This document shows, in pieces, positions 41,301-53,081 of a stretch of 64,000 nucleotides of DNA. The stretch lies in the NCBI GenBank assembly GCA_040954595.2, contig CM082594.2, forward strand, positions 9,672,001-9,736,000. Direction: 5' to 3'. The notes beneath the pieces are model-generated. The model saw only the letters and a list, made by a program, of their open reading frames with translations. It made no database searches and was not told the DNA's origin. The position numbers and the translations under genes were made by a program. The DNA comes from Balanoglossus misakiensis. Lineage: Eukaryota; Hemichordata. Within the stretch, counting starts at the first letter, position 1. Each line of letters starts with the position of its first letter.

Positions 41301-41657
41301 AACAGCTGAGAAAATTAAACCTGTTCAGTAAAAGAAAACAAGGCACCATTTTGCATTATTCTCTTTTCATGAAAGGGCATCTAATGAGGCATGCTGAGTA
41401 ATTAGCCACGATACGCTAATTAGACAATTTAGTTACTTACACACTGCATTCTCTGTACACACACACTCAAACTCTCTTTCAATTTGCGCAAACAATTCCC
41501 AGAGTCTTGATCTGAGGGCTGGTGGCAAAGCGCTGTCAACGCCTTCTGATAGCCTCTTGAAGTCAGAATCACCGTCTTGAGAACTGTGAGTCCGTCGAAT
41601 GCTTAGCCTCTGTTTGTTGCTTTTCTTCGGTCTGAGTTGAACACCATCAGTTGGCAT
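38383..41657 (-). CDS. WDR37: WDR37, WD40-repeat protein, complete in 12 coding exons
   Basis: WD40 scaffold protein; in mammals WDR37 is known to partner PACS1/PACS2. Coding exons on the minus strand, high to low: 41441-41657, 41067-41189, 40837-40892, 40595-40736, 40360-40476, 40125-40192, 39891-39960, 39589-39765, 39268-39409, 38893-39027, 38634-38748, 38383-38517. All junctions use GT/AG and keep phase, giving 498 aa (human about 494). The N-terminus has the family signature LSIRRTHSS and a coiled segment ([10 protein letters not shown], then [13 protein letters not shown]). [18 protein letters not shown] follows at about residues 114-131, then WD repeats with [58 protein letters not shown] and [16 protein letters not shown]. 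The end is [10 protein letters not shown]...TTEK then TAG (38383-38385). The 5' UTR continues upstream from an acceptor just above 41672. It is convergent with ADAR and divergent from INO80D. No broken exon seen. Confidence 0.95.
39473..39567. mobile_element. Degenerate second copy of the 95-bp TTAA MITE, in a WDR37 intron
   Basis: The core from TAGAGGTCC through ACCATAGAAAACAATGG to TTTGGAC matches the element at 37073-37167 with few changes, and overall length is similar. The terminal repeats have decayed (left end near TGAACCCTGAC). It lies in the intron between WDR37 exons 39589-39765 and 39268-39409 and ends about 20 nt from the splice donor at 39588. Confidence 0.55.
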
Positions 41658-41672
41658 TTTCTCCGGTAAATT

Positions 41673-44600
41673 CTATAAACAATTGATTATATTTATTCAT
41701 TCATTACAATTATGCTGAATATTCTGATACTTTATGCAACACTTTTATGAGACTGGCGAGGCCTGGTTTTGAGAGATGGGGGAACACTTGCATTTGACAG
41801 GAAAGGAGTGTTGTAACTTGCGATCGATCAGTCAATCAATCAATCAGTCTACATGTAAACAAATCGCAAATGTGCCCCGTTGCTATATTGTGACCTTTCT
41901 TGCTGTACTAGCAACTGGCCATGCATTTGTGCAGTAAAATGTCAGCTGAAATGTACATCTAAATCATACTATGCATCCATCACACGTTTCATCATTGCAC
42001 AGGAAATCTACACAGTGCTCAACTTCTGTAAGTTCACCAACCTTTTCCGCGGTCCTAAAATCATCAGTTAGATGTTTGATAAAAAGCAGGCGGTTCTCAT
42101 GGGATCGAACCTAGTAATCAGCAGAAGCTCTTCGATCGTGACACTCGATTAGTGATCAAATACGGTATTTATCTCTGTAAACAAACTTTTGATAGTGATC
42201 ACTCCCAGTACAAAATCCACAGTCCTATGTTTTGACGGCCGCCATTTTGGACTGGTAGAGCAAGGAAGTGTGGGTAAAAATGTTAATTTCCCAGGTCAAG
42301 AACAAAATTTGACAGCTGGTTGCCAAGGGAACAGGGGAAGATAATCGATTTGACAGGTACCACCGCGCTTAGCCAATGGGAGCTGCTGATGTTCTCCATC
42401 AATTAAAACTACAACCAATAAAAACACGTCTGTCACTCATGCACACATCACGTGAAATTGTTCTTCGGAGAATATGGCGTACGAGTTGTCGTTGTAAGAG
42501 TTGTACTTTTTACAACTTTCTGTGCGAAATTGCGCTTTTCCTGCAACTTCTAAACTTTTAGAAACATCAGCAACATCAAGAAGATATCGGTAGCAAGCTA
42601 CATGTGATTTTTTTCTGTGAACAAATGATCAAGTAAAATGCTATAAGGGTGTTTTTGACGAGGGTTGTTGTTTCAGTGTCATTCAATCTTTGCAGTTAGG
42701 CGTTGTTTTATTGGGGTGTGATGCGTGATTCACTGTAAATACGCGGTGTCAGCGCGCCAATCGGCCAAAAGTCGATACGGCGTGAAACGCTGAGCAAGTA
42801 CAGTTTTTAGAAAAAATCTAATATCTATGTTGGAAAGTAAAAATGAAGACCAAAGAAAGTGTAAGTAATATCAAATATGGGCGCATTGTTGTTTTTAGTA
42901 TGGTGATTTTCCATTTGTAGTTCACCAGTCCACTCTCACAGGGGGCGTCTTTTTACATTTCGGCCTCTGCCTAAGAGTTCAAAATTCGTTTCCTTGTCAC
43001 CGGAATTTTGATTATTTCGAGTTGTGAGACATAATTCTTGGACTGTATGGTGAATATCGTCGAAAATCCAATCTCAGGTAAATGGATCCAATATGGGAGT
43101 TTATCGGAGTTATTTTCGTTGTAGCACTTCGTGTTCCTATTGTTCTGCGCTATGTGACGGCGGGGAGGGAAATTATATGCATAAACCTCTCACACTAACA
43201 CGGCAGCCATTTTGAAACAGCAAATTTACAGGGATTTTCGTCCAACTTTCTCGCTGTGTAGAGTGTAAATTTGGGAGAAATTTAACGGTAGGTTGTGTAT
43301 CGTGTTCTTGAATGTGTGTTTAGTGTGTCGGAGCGTTGTCGGGAGAGCCCGGTTTCCCACGAAACGGCTCGAATCGACGACGTGTTAGGAGTGAAAGCAC
43401 ACGGAAAATTTTGGAAAATTCCTACCCGATCTATTTACTGCTGCGTCATTGGCGCATTTTGACAATGTATTTGGCTTGCGCTGTTCGATATTTCCGTTAT
43501 TTTCGCGAAATTTAAGTGTGGGGATCGTCGGAAATGTATCTGTGTCGATTTCAATGCCAGATCTCGCGTCTGACGGCGGCGACAAGACCACGGGGTGGTC
43601 AACGAATATGCGCTAGTCGAAAATGTACCTCTTCCGGATATTATTTGTTGAAGGAAGCCCTTCCGACCGTCGATCGTATGGGTTTCAAATATCAACGAAT
43701 TTTTATCCTGTTTAAGATATCTAAACCGTTATGGACACAAATTTTACGGGAGAATCGGCAATTATCATAGTTAAAACAAAGTTCGGTGACCCCAATATCA
43801 TATTTCATATTTTTAACGTGTGAGTTTTGTATACATGAAAACACATACATGAATTGTAAGAATATTAGCCGTGGATGTGGAAATACCCAAAATTATTGAT
43901 CATTTCCGATAAATCAACAAACAACAACAACACAACTGAATGTAAATAGAATGTAAATATCTTGTGACCTCAATACTGACAATAATAATCCTGTACAGGC
44001 TGTTGACATGCATATTGGTTTCAATATTTCATTTTTGAATAATGTTCTCAAAAATAAGATTCAGATATAACTTATATTCGCACATTTTTATTTTTATTAT
44101 GAAATATTCTCATCGTTGCTATTTAACATGACATTTTATTGATACATGTAGAGATAGCCATATTTGTTTACTATGTAAATTGTTTCAATTTCATTCAATG
44201 TCACAATTGTTTCAAGGTCTGTTTATATAAATTTGGTTAATTCCATTTCTATAGAATGTTATATATATATTAATGTTTATGAACTGTAGGTTGGGGTAAA
44301 TTATGTTGGGATCTGTGTACACTAGTGTTTTAAGGACCTGTCTGAAACATGCCCTGACATATATTGAGCAAGTTGTAACATCCAGAAAATGCTATAAATT
44401 AGAAATAAGGCAAAAAACTGCAGTTGTTGGACATCAAGCAAGTACAGTTTCTGATGATAATGTTTGTTAACAGTAAAACTGTTTAGCAATATTTTGGGTG
44501 ATGAAAGTACTTGCCACAAAAACCTTGTGGATGACTGTATTACCTTGGAAAATGTTACCTTGAAAAGTCACGTCAGTATTAACTGGAGGATTGAAATATA

Positions 44601-46571
44601 TGCACCAGTACAATAAAACTGACCCCATCTAATAAAATAATTGCATCATTGCAGCACTTTGTGCAGGTAAAGAGGTACATAATAATATTGAAGTCTCCCC
44701 AAAATATATCAAAACCATTTGTGATGTGAAGCCAAAGTTTGTGGTAAGCTTTTAGGCAATCTTGAACTTTGTAAACATAACATGTTCAATAATGATGTAC
44801 ATGGACCTATGGCATTACAAAATTTAGGTTAAACTCACATTAATTACTTTGTTAACATAGGATGGTAAAAAATTCATGACCACGCTTCATGGAAATTTAT
44901 TCAGTGAAAATATAAGGCTATTTCATTTTAGATATATCTTATGCATTGAGTGTGCAGAGTATTTTAGTTTTGCCCAGTAGAAAAACACAATTATTAGTTT
45001 GGCTTATATTTAGCCAAATTCCGAGAAATGTATGTGTGTGCAAAGGGCGTCACTGCGATATTGCTGGACTGTAAATATGGTTGAATTTGAAAATATCTGC
45101 CAGAGCTACAAAATTATGAGAAAAAATGCCCCTGTACTACAGACAATGCTGGGAATTAAACATGTGACCCATAATTTTATGAACCGAATTATTTTATTGA
45201 TCATAAACCAATTTTGCCACAAAGGTGTATACGTGTAGTTTTCAGTCACAATTACTGGCCGTCCATTTAAAATTTTTAAAAAGGGGAAACCTAGCAAATC
45301 TGTATAATGCAGATCATGTTGGTGTATTGCAGATTTTTGTCCAGCCGTTTACATGTAATTCTTTAGTACAGTTGCTTAATCCACAGATTGTGTGGAGCTG
45401 TTGTGAAGGTCAGGGGTTAAAAGGAATGCCTTTATGTCTATGTCATACAATGATTGATTTGTATCACATGAGAAATCTAATCAATACCTCTCTCCCATTA
45501 TCTGGATTTTGAACTCCTAAATTGATGTCAACATGATATTAATATCTCTGCTGTTTACTTATAAATGATAATGTGTTTACATAATGTAGTTTTTTTCGGT
45601 AAACATCTTCACTAAAATGTGTTCGTGTGAAAAGTTCGGTCTTCACAGATATTTCAGAAATTGACGTAATTCTCCCACTATAAATATGTGTACCCAAGGA
45701 GTTCAAGTGGAATGATACAAACTCAATAATTTGACGAGAGGAATCACAAAGGTCTTCCACACCAAATCATACACAAGAAAATACAGTAACAAGGCTTTAG
45801 TCATTATAAAAGAAACCTGGAAGTTACAGCATATATTTATACTTGCGTGAAAACATAAATCCTATTTGATATCATTTAATAAGTCACTGGTTAACTGGTG
45901 TATTATTTTGAGAAGTTTAATTATTGAAAATATTTCTGTACCAGGAAGTGTATTTTCCTGGTTAATCTTGGTGAAAATATCAGGCAATTAACTTTCAAAA
46001 ATAGTAGTGTAATAAAATCTGCCAAAACATTTGAGTGAGAACCAAAAAATGTCAGTATCACAGCTATATTTACTCACGAAATGTTGTTATGATTAAATTT
46101 GTTATCCAGGGTTCAGTTCTGACAGATTTCACTTTACTTGGTTTTATGTTGGTATCATGACATTTGCATCTGAAATAGACCTGACACAATATATGACATT
46201 CTTTAGAAAGTGAACATGCACTTGTGTCAGGGGGTGCGACAACAAGGAAGCTTAAGTTCACGCGTGATGAAACACACGTATTTCTGGGCAGCAGAGGTCA
46301 GAGGTCGACTACTTCTTTGTGCGAGTTCCATTGAATGTGTGACGGGAGGGAAAACCTGAAGTAGGCCAGTGCACAACAAAATGGGTTGTCAGTGTCTGTG
46401 TGCTTGGGTATTACTGTGTATGCTCTCATCCATGTTTATTTGTTTGTAGCACGCTCATATGACTAATTTCGCATTTTTTCACCTACAGAACACTGCAGTG
46501 GTCTATGTGCGACTTTTCGTTCCGTGGTAGACCGATTCTAATTCTGCATTTCTGTGTGTGCTTCTTTGCAG
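41673..46571. other. Divergent WDR37/INO80D control region and INO80D first intron
   Basis: No protein-coding exon recognised. The 42.2-43.6 kb part is CpG-enriched and should hold the start sites of both flanking genes. From about 43.7 to 46.57 kb the sequence returns to AT-rich intron-like DNA. Possible donors for an untranslated INO80D first exon are GTAAGT at 42861 and GTAGGT near 43288; the choice cannot be made by eye. A (CAAT)n run sits at about 41829-41846. Confidence 0.55.
42238..42455. promoter_or_regulatory. Promoter motif cluster between WDR37 and INO80D
   Basis: The cluster comprises GCCGCCATTTTGG (YY1-type) at 42238-42250, AGCCAATGGG (CCAAT box) at 42371-42380, CCAATA at 42415-42420, and the palindrome TCACGTGA (E-box of the USF/MiT-TFE type) at 42448-42455. 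A further GCAGCCATTTTG lies at 43203-43214 and a CCAAT in a GC-rich setting near 42755. These are typical of TATA-less housekeeping promoters and fit a shared divergent promoter for WDR37 (minus) and INO80D (plus). Binding is inferred from motif match only. Confidence 0.45.
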
Positions 46572-46591
46572 GTGATGTTGGTAGTAAAGTG

Positions 46592-49500
46592 ATGTATGAA
46601 GGCAAGCATATTCATTACTCTGAAGCAGACAACAAGCCACTGTGCTCATACAGTACGAAACTGTGTAAGCAGAGAAGGCTGAACGGGTATGCGTTCTGCA
46701 TTCGCCATGTCTTAGAGGACAAGACAGCTCCATTCAAGCAGTGTGAATATGTTGCCAAATACAACAATCAGAGATGTACCAACCCTATTCCAAAGAATGA
46801 AGATAGAATGTGAGTATGCAGTTGTACATGTAGTACTTGACATTTGTCAGTGATTCTGATAAGTTGACATAAGTGCAAATTTGTTGTGGAAAGCAAATTT
46901 CAGACTGTAAACAAGACCTGTACAATTTGTCACTTCACAGCACGCACCATGTGTTGAAGACAAGCTGGCATGACCAATTTATATGAAAGCAGGTTATTTT
47001 TGTCACTCTGTTTATTTAAGAACAAGGACACAATTGCATTGACTACATGTATGTCCTTTCACTCCCCATTATTTAGTTTAATTCGTCAGATCATTGCTGC
47101 ATGTAATGATATTGTCAGCCTGGGTCTTCAATTGTCATCCATTTGTGTACACGACCCCATCTGTTATTCCCCACATCCTCTAATTATAGCAACCACCAGC
47201 ATTTAAAAAAACAAAACAAAACAAAACATCTCATCGACAACAGATGTGACTAATCAACCATTAGAGCTGGCAATTATGTCCTGCGAAAATACTACTGAGC
47301 TTCCTTATTTTGGAATGCTAAATTTTTACATTCAAATTCGCAGTCACAAGCACGTATTCCAAGTCACGTTTCATGTTGATATTTTTGTCATGAACAGAGA
47401 AGCAAATGGTGTGAGCCTTCAAGTCCTGTTCTGCATTACAAGTGGATTTGTTATTTGGGTGAATATATGATTACGTAGAAATGTTGTGTGAATCTTCGGC
47501 ACCAAACCTGATCTGTTTCTTCTCTTCCGTTCACAGATATTGTAACAGTCACCTTCAAGTCCTAGGAATTGTACCCAAGAAAGAACGGAAAAGGAAAAGT
47601 GGAGAATCACCGGACAAAAAAGTCAAAGATGTCAAGGAAAAGGAAAAAAAGAAAGAGAAACCGGAACTAACTGTTGAAAATCACAATGACTGTGACTCGG
47701 AACCCGATGTGTATACTTTTATTCCATCGCCACCTTCGGTGGAAAAGAAACCACCGCCCAAATCACCGCGGCCTTCAGCTGGCCACAAAGAGAAATTCCT
47801 CAAGGCTAAACTTCAAGATAAAATTACAAAGAACAAACTGAAACTTGAAAAGGAACGAGAGAAGGAACTGAAGGGAAAACTGAATCATGTGAATAAACTG
47901 AACTTGGCGTCGCATGTGACGGCGCGACCATTGGGTGTACCTCCCATGCCGCTGGGTCCAACACCGCCACCGCCGCCGTCGAGCTTTCCGCAAGTTCCGT
48001 TGTCGCCGTTTGCGCAACCACCAGCATTTCCGTCAATCCCTCCATACCACCACCATCATCATCATCCATTTCCTGTGCCTCGCATACCGATGCCTTTCTC
48101 AGATTTGACATTACCCTGGTTTCAAACACACGCATCTCCGAGTTCACCAATTTTACAAGTGCAACAAAAAAGGCCGAGGCAGTTAAAATCGCCTTACAGG
48201 ACTAATAAATGTTTGGAAAAATTATTAAACTCATACAGGAGCAGAGAAGAGACAAATTTTGATCGTTTTCCATTAGGTAAGTGGTACTTCAATCTGCCCA
48301 ATTTGCAAGCTTGTGAAATACAAGAATAATAATTTGGATCTGACTTATAAAGGATTCTACAGTAGCTGTAATATAATCATGTCGAATTCTCGCAGTGTGT
48401 AACACAGGTCAAATATGGGTAGCTTTTTTCACCTTTATCTCACCACAAAGATCTACCAGGTTTAAGAGTCATCTTGGTAATTGTATTTTCTAATGGCGTG
48501 TCCCTTCAGCCTTGATTAGACGGAAGCTACGCAGCAATTTATTAGTATCTGGAAGGTGTTATAGTGAGACCTTCAACCTTGCCCAGTTAGTCCTTCGGGG
48601 GGAATACCACATAAAAACAGGCTTTGTGAGACCAATTTATCGTGTTTCCTGTTTAAATCCCATTCAATCATGTGGGAGAGTCTTTGACTAGTCACGTCAC
48701 CACATATCTCAAACAGGAAAGTGGGAGTTGTGTACCACTCAATGAAAACAAGTTCCTTTTTCGTAATCCAACTGGCGTTTATATAGACGTTCCAGGAATT
48801 TCATCATTTAAGTGATAAAGTGATGTCATCCCTTTTGATAAAATAACAATACATCATTCATGCTTTTATAAGCTCACATGATTTATTGGTAATTTATTTG
48901 ATTCTATTTGTGTATTTTATGGCTGTTCAGATTTTAACAATTGTACAAAAAAATTTAATGAGAGGGGAAAGCGGTAAAATTCATCTATTTCCATATTTTG
49001 TCAGGCTGTATATCAATGGATAAATGTATTCATCTCGATTCATAATAATGGCACAGTCAGTTTATCAGAGCAGTAGTGTAGATTTTCATTATATACAATT
49101 GCAGAGTGACTTGCCAATGACCTTTGGTATTTTGAAGTTATTTGTGACTCAATAGCAGACTGCAATAGGTTTATTCTTAATCATTTTATGGCTGATTGTA
49201 CAGGCAGGACTTTTTGTCAATCGTTGCAGTGCATCTAGAGTTCTGAAATATGCCGAGAGATAAGATAATAGTCCTAGTTTAATTTTTCGGCTTCTAAACA
49301 TGTGTTGTGTGTGTTGCCTTGTCTTTTTGCATGTTCATAATGGCTACTTCCCCATATTGATTTATTGTATTATTAATTTCCAGGTTATGTACTCTCAGAT
49401 GATGAAGAGGAAGAATCAGAAGATTATTTGCCATGGCAACAAACAAGAATGGATGATGATGATTCAGATAGTTCAAGGTAAGAGAATGATTTATTTAACA

Positions 49501-52500
49501 GAGAACACAGTAATCCTATAAGATTTATTGTAAAGTTGCAAATCAGCCATATTTATGTTGATGGATGAGATTTTTATGGGGGAAAGGGGGAATTTATATT
49601 TCCCCAACGTCTCAAACACAAAGAGAACATTACAAATGTCTGTATATTATTCCGCAGTTGCGAAGACTTTGAGATCTCAACGCGGAGGTCCCAGAGAGTA
49701 GATTCATTGGAATCTAAACTACGCCAAGAGTACAATCAGCTTAGACACTGCAGACACGGTCATCGGTCGACTCAACATTATCACCAAGATTGTGGAAAGA
49801 GTTTACTCGATGCCATAAGGACCTGTCCAAGACAAACACTCAATGTTGTTTTAGCTGTTAGAAATCAATCACTCAAAACTAGGTAAGCCTCCTTTATTGT
49901 GTGCTAAGGTCATGGTCATTGAAATTATATTCGACTCAGTCAGTAATACATGGACATAGAAAGTTTTCGAGCAGGAGGGGGAAATATACCTTTGATATAT
50001 TAACACTGTAAGCCTTGCTGTTGAATTGGCAGACATGTTTTACATATTTTACTAAGAGTGAGCGTATCTGATGACTAAGCCTTTACAAAGAGGGAGATTG
50101 CCGGTCTTAAGATAAAGATGGCATGTGTATTTCTACTCTGAAAACCTGATTGTGTTTTTATTCTGTGTAAAGTCGGAAATCTGTCTTTTTACAGACAATT
50201 ATCTTTCCTGCCTCCTGGCTACTCTCTATCTCAATGATTTAATTGAATTCCGAGAAAAGAAGTTTTCTTATACAGCTTCTTATCTTCAGAATGTTTTGCT
50301 GTGAACATGTCTAATTGACCGTGTTTGTTCATTCCATATTGCAGACTTAAAAGGTCGCAACACAACAGTAGATGTAGTTATAAAGGCGAATCTGAGGAAA
50401 CTTGTCAAGAGAAAGCATTACCGTTCACAAGACACTGTGTCAAACGTATCCTTTCAATGTCTGACGTAATTCGCAGTAGTTTGACGTCAGTCTTGAGACT
50501 GCCCAGAAGCAACGTGACCTAGGGGTCATGTCATTGTTATATTCTGTATCAAAATGAATTCATTTCCGCTGAGACACAGCTCTGAACATAATTCCATGAT
50601 GCCAATCCGAAGTACTGAACAGGTGTTGATATAAGCCTACATCAGAATATGCTTTCTGACAAGAAACTGGTTACACAATACTGAGTATTTTATTACTGAT
50701 CAATGCTTCACATGTATATTACACCACACAAGAGTTCATTTTCTTTAATTGAAGTTTCCATCAGACATCATGTGTAACGAGGACCAGGTGCTATTTGCTT
50801 ACTGTACAGCTAAATTTCCCGGTGGAGTGCAATGTGCTATTCCTGTCTTTGACATTGTCAATGAAAGGCCTCTCTGTGAAGAACATGCCCGCAAAATGGT
50901 GAGTAGAGAAATAACAAACATGTGTGTTGGCTTCTTCCTGTCTATGTCAGTTAGTTCTCTGCTGTTGCCTGGGATTGGTGGATAGTGATTGGCAGATGAA
51001 CAGAGTGTAACAAGCATTGTGATTGGTAGACTGTATAAGAAAAACATCAGCATGAATCGGAGGATTTGTAAAGTAGACTGTACTGTAATGTACTGCATGA
51101 TCTAAGCCACTGACACCACTGATAAAATAAGTTTTAACTTGTCTGTGATGAACTTCACTAAAATTTGAAGTTCGTTAATTTTCAGGCAAATGTTCAGAAA
51201 GGAGAGGCTAACAGGAAAGCTCTTCTTGCTGATGGAAAGGCTCCTCCAAGGAAACCAAGAAAAAAGACAAAACCATCAGCACTTACAAGACCATCAAAAA
51301 AGAAGAAAAAGAAGAAGCAGCAGAAACGAAATGCTCGACCGCAAAAACCTGTACCTCCTGCAAGTAAGTCTGTTTTGAGTTTCTTTGTTCCACATGGTTG
51401 AGCGATTGAATGCTTTTCGGAGAGTTGTTGTAACTTTAGTATTTAACTCTGTTACACGGAGAAAATCAATTGTATGCCCTCCAGTGAGTTGAGTGATATT
51501 ATTAGTGAAGTCCAGTGACCTTTGCTAATAGAAATTGCTGAGTGATTGTGCAATTTCGAAAACTCATTACAGCTATCGCCCTCAGCAGTATGTGTTACAG
51601 CACCCTCTTGTGGTAAAAAGTGGTACAGGTACATGTATGTTGCCTATTATTAAAGTTTCCAAATCCGACTTTTTTTCTAGAGCCCACTGGCAACACAGAG
51701 ATGCCCCAGACACTCAATTTAGGAATAGACACCTCCCAGCTGAGCCCAGCTCCAGATGGCATCGACACGGAAGACATCACCGATCACCTTGACAATGACC
51801 TTTCAACGGATGACGTGATTGAGAAGAACCTGGAGCTGCACAGTGAGCTGCACATTGACCCCACGGATCTCAATATGGACGGGGACGCGCTTCAGATGGA
51901 TGGTGATGGATTGCACATGGACACTGATCATCAGTCTGACTTAGAACCAGATAAACATCTGCTTGATGGACATGACTTTGATGATTGGGCCAGGTTGCCG
52001 GACGATCTCAATGATATTGAATTGTTCGCTGGTGAGTATTTCACCCAGAACTGACCCGCAGGACAAAATATTCACTTCTGAAGTGTTTGTCAGTCCTGAT
52101 TCTCTGCTATTAATATTTATATCAGACCTTGAATCCCAAAATGATGTCATTTAGTACTCACTGTTCACACAGAATTAACAATGGGTTTTTGTCAATGCAG
52201 GAAAAAATGGTGTTTTTGCCCCGACAAAGGAAGAAGAGGAAGCTTTGGAAAGGGCGTTGAAAGAGGCATCGGAAGACGTGAAGTTATCCTTGGCTCAGTT
52301 AACACACCATCTATCTCCTGACACTCAGGGGTTACCCAGTCTCATTCTACCAAGTGGTCACGAAAACCACAACTCGAATCATATCATAGCTGATAGCATG
52401 GTGCATACTATAGATATGGGGTCCACTATGACGTACACTGTGACACCCCCTGTATCAGGGGCTCAGGGGTCATTCCAGGAAGGTCGAGGGTCAGTGCAAA

Positions 52501-53081
52501 ATTCGGCAGTACAATCACCGGCGAGTGTGAAGAACGATTTGGATATTGGGACGGGTTTGATAAATCATGGTATGAGAGATATGAATCAGGATCCTATTCT
52601 GACAAATAATCGCAGATTCAGCACGGACGTGTCGACGTTGTCGCCGCACAGTGCGCCGATTTCGCCCCACGGGAATCACTTCCAAGCTGATGTGCCTAGA
52701 ACGTTGCCACACGACACCACCACATCCATGCTGAATCACCAGATGTTGAATTCACCTGGTGGGAACCTCATGTTGGCCAATCAGAGGCCGTGGAATTCGT
52801 ACACCACGCTCAACCCGAACGCTGACCACACGAACCTGCTGCCGGTGAACCACCAAAACAATGGACCGTCAGTGCCAATGAACGGCCCTCCCCCATACTC
52901 ACCAAACCCAAACTTCATCCAGGCAAATAAGTTCAACATGGCCATCGGACATGATCAGATGATCTACAATCAGGTTTCACAGTCAGGCAGTCGTGATCCG
53001 TCTCTCCAGTCACAGAGTGGCCCAATGATTTCATCTTTCAGTGTTACCACAGCACCAGCCCACCAGCAAAGCACCAGCTAG
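46592..53081 (+). CDS. INO80D: INO80D, INO80 chromatin-remodelling complex subunit D
   Basis: Accessory subunit of the nuclear INO80 ATP-dependent chromatin remodeller. Coding exons: 46592-46809, 47537-48276, 49384-49477, 49658-49882, 50345-50445, 50765-50898, 51186-51363, 51681-52031, 52201-53081. Junctions are GT/AG and in phase, giving 973 aa (human about 1027). The start MYEGKHIHYSE matches the vertebrate start, in an exon whose acceptor precedes 46572. There are two Cys/His zinc domains of the zf-C3Hc3H type shared with KANSL2. The first covers about residues 15-80 (CSYSTKLC ... FCIRH ... CEYVAKYNNQRC ... YCNSH). The second lies in the middle, split over exons 5 and 6 (RCSYKGES ... TRHCVKH ... 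FAYCTAKFPGGVQC ... LCEEH). Between them are Lys-rich, Pro-rich and His-rich tracts. A basic stretch KPRKKTKPSALTRPSKKK and an acidic segment ending LPDDLNDIELFAGKNG follow, both recognisable in human INO80D. The C-terminal third is Ser/Pro/Asn-rich and probably disordered. Confidence 0.94.
47205..47228. repeat. (CAAAA)n simple repeat in an INO80D intron
   Basis: Short run of CAAAA pentamers, the complement of the TTTTG runs elsewhere in the window. Confidence 0.75.
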
